DNA of 64,000 nt, from positions 425,115 through 489,114 of the forward strand of contig CAJQUW010000515.1 in NCBI GenBank assembly GCA_907163375.1, written 5' to 3'. Each line of letters begins with the position of its first letter. Positions within the stretch are counted from its first letter, which is position 1. The stretch comes from Prostheceraeus crozeri (Eukaryota > Platyhelminthes > Polycladida > Euryleptidae). Position numbers and translations under genes: made by a program. Of this stretch, positions 58,241-64,000 are shown piece after piece. The notes beneath the pieces were generated by a model. That model worked only from the letters and a program-made list of their open reading frames with translations. It made no database searches and was not told where the DNA came from.

Positions 58241-59162
58241 CCAGTAATCACAAATGACACAGTCAACACATTCTTTTCAAGTAGAATAATTAAATATAGA
58301 ATCATCAGCAGGCATAGTTTGCATCCCTCAATGTCAACACAGCTCCCTAGCGCAGCCATACTTACTTAGTTGATTTATTTCCTTAGGTGTTTATTAGATG
58401 TTAAATGTAACACACTACTGACATTCCGTCTAAGTAACTGTACCAATAACAAAGCTACTAATTATTTGGTAATTATTTTTTTCATTGTGCTTTCAAAAGC
58501 AGTATTTTTGATTACTACTGGTGCACTGACCTAGACGAAATGTCAGTAGCGTGTATATGTAGCATCTAACGTTTAGCATGAAATCAAGCCAAGATAATTA
58601 GCAACATTCGACTAACGTCATACTTCAGATAAAGTCATACTACCAAACTGTCCTGAAGATCACCTTTTCCGAGGTCAACAATACAAATTTTTACCATCTG
58701 TGTATGTCACATTCATTCCTACAGCAAGGATTTCTATCTTGAAACGTACGCAATCTTCAGATCTTCACTTATCCTTTATTTTAATTGCATGTGCTTCATG
58801 CGACATGATATTCAGAATTGTACCTTAATAGTTTGTGAAGTCCTCCCTATAGTGTTCCCGTTACGCTACTTGAATTGTACAAGAAACATTGTAAACGATA
58901 TGGCTAAATAACAACAGGATCTATATTTTAACAACCTAGTGATGCAGCATTATTTGGCAACTTTGATTAGAAGAAGTTAAGAATATAAACTTTGATAAGA
59001 AGACGAAAGGCATATTTGGTGATAAAGAGGACAGTTGATAACACTAGACCGCATCAATTCAATTTTAGCTTCTTGCAATGACGGCTCACTCCTCGCTGAT
59101 GCCCCTTTTCGCGTCCCTTTTCCCACAATCTACATGAAGTTGTCATGGCAACAGAAACTCAC
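58241..59162. other. Intronic, no gene recognised
   Basis: AT-rich ACBD3 intron. Nothing supported. Confidence 0.35.
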
Positions 59163-59287
59163 CGTGGCAGTTGCTAGGGATCCGACCTTAATGCAGCATT
59201 CACGATGTTTTGAGAGGATCTCCTGTTTGAATTCGGCGATGTCACGCCTCGTCCACATACTGGCCGGGACTATTTGAGGATATTGAC
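59163..59287 (-). CDS. ACBD3: ACBD3/GCP60 orthologue, internal exon (start of GOLD domain)
   Basis: Minus-strand exon between acceptor CATTTGTAG and donor GCCACG|GTGAGT. It encodes QYPQIVPASMWTRRDIAEFK and a short helix ending in VGSLATAT. In vertebrate ACBD3 the same place reads APSMWTRPQIKDFKEKI, directly before the GOLD sandwich. Its first two bases complete the Gly codon left by exon 60485-60665. It ends in phase 0, joining exon 37558-37732 as T-IRVPT, exactly as in the family. The next exon is 21.4 kb away. Confidence 0.92.
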
Positions 59288-59394
59288 CTACAAATGGAAA
59301 ATGTGTGTTTGTTACGACAAAATATACAATAAACAGGCAACGTATGATGAACAACAGGCACATCATATCTACATAAGTTGGATATCTCTTCCAA

Positions 59395-59475
59395 TGACAC
59401 TTCGGACTCGACTTCCGGACCAAAAGACCGCCAGGCCAAGCACCTAACCATTGAACCACTGGGACCACACTCAAC
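59395..59475 (-). mobile_element. tRNA-derived SINE head
   Basis: Minus strand: perfect A box TGGTTCAATGG (59458-59448) and B box-like AAGTCGAGTCC (59414-59404) at tRNA-like spacing. It lies just upstream of the ACBD3 exon at 59163-59287. Confidence 0.6.
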
Positions 59476-60255
59476 CCCGCTTACCCGCAAAAAAGTCATA
59501 TAAGAGCATATAGGCCCTATTACAGCAAAGAAATGGCATAATTCAGGCCGGACTTGACTTGATTATTGAGTAAAATCAAGGCATGCAGTATTCACACAAA
59601 TTCCAGGCAGTGAAAGGTGCATGAACACGCAGAATTGGTCGTAAAGAACTTACAAAAATCGAGAAAACCTGAATGATAAGGAACTGGATTATTTACTACA
59701 CTATTTTGTAAATATGCTATCTGGTTATTGACTTATTTCGGGAATATTTTGCAATATTCCTTTTAGTGGTTGTCCCTTCAAGTATTTGATGTATTTTCGT
59801 GTTGTCATTTAAAACACACTTCCTTCACAATTCAAACACAATGCCCTCACTTGACTGCGCGTGAATTAAGAACAAATTATTTTGATTGTGCTACACCGAA
59901 AAGCATTCAAAAAGTTAATACATAAGCATAATGGTCATTATTATTCATATTCGTCGATGCGACAATAGTCAGGTTATTACTTGTTGAAGTATCACCCTAC
60001 GTCAGATATCACACAGTCTAGAGTGAGAGAGGCGGATATACAAGAAAAGCAGTTAAAAAACAAGCAGGACAATATGTATGGTGCAAAATCTCAAATAAGT
60101 GCAGTAACATCAAATTTACGAGTTCACAAGTGATATGGTGGAATAATCAGCAGAATACGAATAAATTACGGACAATCAGTTGAGTTGAGATCTACTTGCT
60201 TGCGTGAAAGAATAGCATTCGGTACAGAACTTTTGCTCAACTGTTCGTCTGTGTA

Positions 60256-60340
60256 TGCGATTCGTAGTTCAATGGCAAACCTATTGGTTAAGATAACCTG
60301 AGTGGTCGTGGGTTCCAGTCCCACCAGTCGTAGTCTTTTT
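60256..60340 (+). tRNA. tRNA-like sequence with Pol III promoter and terminator (probably pseudogene or SINE)
   Basis: Perfect A box TAGTTCAATGG (60265-60275), near-perfect B box GGTTCCAGTCC (60311-60321) in a GTGGG/CCCAC T-arm, an acceptor-like pairing of TGCGATT with AGTCGTA (two G-U pairs) and a T5 run at 60336. The D and anticodon arms do not fold normally and no anticodon can be assigned, so a working tRNA is unlikely. Confidence 0.45.
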
Positions 60341-60484
60341 CAGGCTGATTTGATTTGAGACTTATTGAAATCCCTTTTATGCGCATGGATCTGCATAACC
60401 GGAGAATTTCGCATTATCAAACTAGAACAATAAGTCTATCTGCTCCATTCTTATTTATTGAGATTTATTGCAGTTGACACTCAC

Positions 60485-60665
60485 CATCAACAGTGTCATC
60501 ATCTGAGTCAGTGTCACGCAGATTAATACCATTTGTAAGATCCTTGGCGAGACGATTCATACTATCCTCTTCATCCTCCTCAACAACGGCGGGTTGGCCA
60601 TCTTCTGGTGCTGTGATGTTCAGGCCTCCGCCTCCGCTCTTCACTTGCTGTCGCAACGCATGAAG
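60485..60665 (-). CDS. ACBD3: ACBD3/GCP60 orthologue, internal exon (linker before GOLD)
   Basis: Minus-strand exon between acceptor TTTTTTCATAG and donor GATG|GTGAGT, beginning in phase 0 and ending in phase 1. It encodes a low-complexity linker: LHALRQQVKSGGGGLNITAP, an acidic stretch with VVEEDEEDS, then RDTDSDDDTVDG. In vertebrate ACBD3 this position is an acidic, poorly conserved linker between the Gln-rich helix and the GOLD domain. Identity rests on the exact phase match and position before exon 59163-59287 rather than on similarity. The next upstream exon was not found in the window. Confidence 0.75.
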
Positions 60666-61975
60666 CTATGAAAAAATGATGACATGTTTTTGTGACGCAA
60701 CATACGGTACATGTGCTATTTCAGTATTAATTTCTTTTCTTTATTCATTCATACTCGACGAATGCTGTGACGTCAACATGTTAAATAACAAAAATTGTCA
60801 TCCGTAAGTGCTAGTACAGGATCTATCAATAACTTCCATAACAGTCATTTTTCCATTAGACATTTTTAAATATTTGAGTTCACCATTTTATTGAGTTGGG
60901 GTATTAAAAGCAGTAGCTGAAATGGTCATATCATCTCATTCGACGAAATAATCATTGTTCTTCTTGCCTGCCTGCCTTACTTGAAGATTACGCTTGTACT
61001 TCACTTCTTACTTTTTTAAGTAGCACAGAATATAGTAAGAAGTTTGATCTCTGCAAGATAACTTTACAATTACAAAGTAACTTGTAAATGGCTTCTTACA
61101 TTGAGGTGTGGAAACCAAGAACATGCTCATCAGAGCAGTTTTAAAGTATTACTGGTTAAAGGAAACCCTTGTCTGACATTTATTATACAAAATATGAAAT
61201 ATCTTTAGTGTGAAGAAACGAACGACAAAATTATTATTTTCCCCTCTTAATGGATTTTATGAGCATCGACCCAAAAATGTCATATGATTCAAGAAATTCC
61301 ATGATCATTCGTGGCAAAATCGTCTTATGAAAAACTAGCGGAAGTGCATTTGTAGGATGATACAGCTAACAGTCATATAATGAAAAGCATTAAAATATGC
61401 AAACTGGATCTTAAAAGTGGATAGTGATCAAGAAAAGATTTTCCCGCTGAATGAAAATAAATTCACAACAGTCTTCGTTTCTATGATCGGTAATTACTAG
61501 CTGTTAGTGAATATCAAGACATCTTTATAGTAAATAATATTTTCTAGAGTATTTAACAATGTTTTTCTTCGACACATTTTATGTAATTCGTATTTCGCTA
61601 CTGCATGCTATCACAACACTTTCATCCCTCATTCCGGTGCTCTTTTAAGAAAATATCGGCTAGTAAATAATGTGCCGTTTTAAGATAATCCGACTTCGAT
61701 GAAAATTCGAATCGTTCATTTGGAAACGGAAAAGGAAGTGGACCTCCTGTTACGAGAAGCAGCATGGAATAACGCTGTGAGACCTACAACTCTGGAACTA
61801 TTGTCAGGAATGATGGAACTGATCATTGTTGATGGAAAATGATAAAACTTCAATTGCAGAGTCGGACGAAGAACATTGTTTATTAAGACATGAATAAAAC
61901 CATACTAATTTATACGAGTGGCTTGTGTGTATTTTTAACTAATACACTTTTAAATGATTAAATTTTTGCGTCCAG
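60666..61975. other. Intronic, no gene recognised
   Basis: A 48-codon plus-strand frame from about 61699 (MKIRIVHLETEKEVDLLLRE) reads protein-like but has no recognised relatives. Otherwise nothing. Confidence 0.3.
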
Positions 61976-63760
61976 TGCGTTGTGCGTCCAGTAAGTTTCC
62001 GGACAAATGTAGAAAAACTGAAAATCTTCGAATTCTGACATGCTGGATCATTAATTTGGCATATGTAGGTTAGCATGATATGCCAAGTTTTAAAAAGTTT
62101 TCGTTTTTTGTTAGTCTACAGGCACACTTCAAAAATATGCGAAAGTTATGTTATTTTGATGAATTTAAAATAAAATAAAGATCTGCTTTTGTGCATAGCA
62201 AATTCGCTGATGGTTGTGTTGTTCAACATTATTTTATCAACAACTAGTGCAATATGACCAGATAAAAATAGCGGGTCTTAAAATTCCCTTTTCAAGCCAA
62301 TACGCTCATGTTAAACACACTTCAACCACCTGACTCTTAAGTCGCAAACGCTTCTTGTAGAATGAAGTTTTCCGAGGAATTCGCGTTTGGATTCCTCCGG
62401 ATCAGAGCTGCATTCAATTGATTGTCCACCACGGAAATGTTATTTCAGATTTCTGTGCAACTACAAATCGGATTGAGAAAAGTCCCGGCTGAATGAGGAT
62501 GGGGAACAAACGTTAACCAGCATCTGTGATAGAAGGCTGCACGATGCTGGATGTGTGAGCAGGAGCGCTGTCATGGAGAAAATGAGACGTTATGACCGGG
62601 GCTTAGCTGCTCGAGCTGTTTGAATGGGATCTGTTAGTGATGAGCGCATGTAACGGTAGACAGTCCTTCCAAAAAAATCAACGAGCACAATCTCTGTTGC
62701 GTTGAAAGAAAATAGCAGTTAAAGCCATCGACGATGGTTAGTTCTCGATCGCGACTTCCAAGGTTTCCCCTCGGCAGTTATTCTCCATTCGAATGGTTCC
62801 CGTTTGGAAGGTGGATTGTGTAGAGACAACAGAGCTTCATCGACAGTAAGAAAACACCACGAATAAAACATTCCCCAAACTCTTCAGTGATGCCCAAATT
62901 CGCAGGAGCCTCCGTTTGTCTTCGACGCAATGTCAGATGTAAGAAATCGGGAGCCGCGAGGAAAAAATAACTACTATTTTTTTCGACACCCATTTCCCAG
63001 AGGGTTCCCAACACTTCCAATGGCTACATTCCACTCCTCATCAAGAGCGGCAATCTCACTGCATCTATCCCTGTTCAGAGGCATTTCCATCGGCTCGGAC
63101 TTCGTGGTTGTCACAGTCTCGGCAGGCCTACTTTCAGGTGGATCATCATTTCATCATTGACATTCTGTCGACATCATCTAAACTCTGCCGCAGAAAAAAA
63201 GCGATAGTCGACCGTGAAGGACATTCGTCGCTCCACAGCAGCCATTTTATCCAGTATTTCGTGATTCTCATTGCTAAGAACACACAGACGAATTGCACGG
63301 CAGCATTCAATCTTTCCAACGCGAAACTCAGACATTGTTGCATGCACAAATGTGATTGATCTCACATCGAACTTCATTGGAGAATCGACGGCTGCGTTGG
63401 GAATACAGTCAGCTGACAAAACTTACTTTTATTAACTTTTACATTTATAATACACAGCTTACAAAACTGTTCCATTCTTATGCACCTGAATATTGTGCAT
63501 TAAGTATCCAACATAGCAGATTCTATTTGATGCATTTTCTTCTTCTGTATCTATCGATAACCCTAAAAATTCACGAAAAAAAATTACAAAAATTTCACGT
63601 ATTTTTTAAAGTAGGCCTGCAGACTAACAAAAAACAAAAACTTTTTAAAACTTGGCATACCATGCTAACCTATATGCCAAATTAATGATCCATCATGCCA
63701 AAATTGAAAGATTTGCAGTTCTTCTACATTTGTCTGGAAACGTATTGGACGCACAACGCA
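61976..63760 (-). mobile_element. Mariner-type transposon relic with ~170-bp terminal inverted repeats
   Basis: The left end TGCGTTGTGCGTCCA is mirrored at 63746-63760. Similarity of the two ends extends inward for about 170 bp (to about 62145 and from about 63590). The right flank is TA; the left flank is AG, so one TA may be mutated. The interior holds a decayed mariner transposase on the minus strand. Confidence 0.75.
62545..62935 (-). pseudogene. Mariner-like transposase fragment
   Basis: Minus strand: FLTVDEALLSLHNPPSKREP (first catalytic Asp, as in mariner T-x-DE), EWRITAEGKPWKSRSRTNHR, a stop, then ATEIVLVDFFGRTVYRYM. After another stop comes LIFSMTALLLTHPAS, where mariners have H-x-DNAxxH, so the second Asp is gone. 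Several stops and frame changes are present. The N-terminal DNA-binding part was not recognised. Confidence 0.6.
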
Positions 63761-64000
63761 TATAATAATAATCAAAATATTAGTCTTTCAACGTACAATA
63801 TCTCAACTACTATTTGATATATTTGATACACTAACTATATTGATACTACTATTTGATATACTAATTCGTTGATATGACAAACAATTAACTTATTTTTCAT
63901 TTAACTTCTACAGGCTATTTTATTTATATTCTGAAACAGCATGGGGATGCATGATGAGCGGATACGAAAAAGGTAATTTTTATTAATTCTTTAATTTGCT
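63761..64000. other. Window end, AT-rich, no gene recognised
   Basis: Short TATTTGATA repeats around 63810-63860. Nothing else seen. Confidence 0.35.

Noticed and set aside
60256..60340. Functional tRNA gene
   Set aside because: Promoter boxes, T-arm and terminator fit, but the D and anticodon arms do not fold and no anticodon can be read.
1..64000. CRISPR array, operons or bacterial-type signals
   Set aside because: No regularly spaced short repeats with unique spacers. Introns and metazoan transposons show a eukaryotic genome.

Overview
The window is animal (metazoan) nuclear DNA: introns with GT/AG borders, low coding density, AT-rich intergenic sequence and a dense, diverse transposon load. 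The words TAGGCCTA and TACATGTA, frequent in echinoderm, hemichordate and some molluscan genomes, and the mix of Penelope-like, CR1/L2-type, hAT, pogo, Tc1 and mariner elements fit a marine invertebrate. The species cannot be fixed from the sequence.

One host gene is recognised with confidence. The C-terminal half of an ACBD3/GCP60 orthologue (Golgi resident protein, GOLD domain) lies on the minus strand in four exons: 60485-60665, 59163-59287, 37558-37732 and 23587-23855. Codon phase is consistent across all four junctions. Introns of about 13.7 and 21.4 kb between the last three exons hold most of the transposons described here. The N-terminal acyl-CoA-binding part must lie beyond 64 kb.

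Positions 1-4.8 kb differ from the rest. They form a compact cluster of short, mostly intron-less ORFs (131, 84 and 88 codons and a long coiled-coil ORF broken by one stop) with TATA boxes 35-50 nt before the ATG. One stop codon overlaps its poly(A) signal. A four-copy 206-bp array and a thrice-repeated ~145-bp segment lie between the genes. This looks like a decaying endogenous DNA virus or virus-like element of unknown type.

5.5-11.4 kb holds a ~289-bp tandem repeat with poly-G runs. It is split by a young, non-autonomous LTR retrotransposon (6474-10967, minus strand, 1040-bp LTRs, 4-bp target duplication, Arg-tRNA-like primer site). The element's leader carries four stem-loops sharing an internal-loop motif. 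A GC-rich ACGTCA repeat patch follows.

Between 11.7 and 23.5 kb lie a 775-bp TIR element and a pair of nested inverted-repeat boundaries (13421-20848 and 13611-19717) around several unrecognised, partly decayed coding segments.

From 24 kb to the end: a complete-ended pogo/Tigger-like element lacking its catalytic domain (24791-26648); several hAT-like elements with 5-6 bp target duplications that keep mainly the transposase C-terminus (27140-28655, 30763-31682, 47074-47990, plus a 3.2-kb relative in TIR style at 48772-51986); a hAT transposase N-terminal relic (about 31.9-32.5 kb); a Tc1 palindrome entangled with a second Tc1-type MITE (33180-36119); a Harbinger-like GC-rich MITE (53671-54080); a frameshifted CR1/L2-type LINE (about 54.4-57.1 kb); a Penelope-like fragment with an inverted partial copy (57.5-58.2 kb); a mariner relic with long TIRs (61976-63760); and four tRNA-derived SINE or tRNA-like heads.
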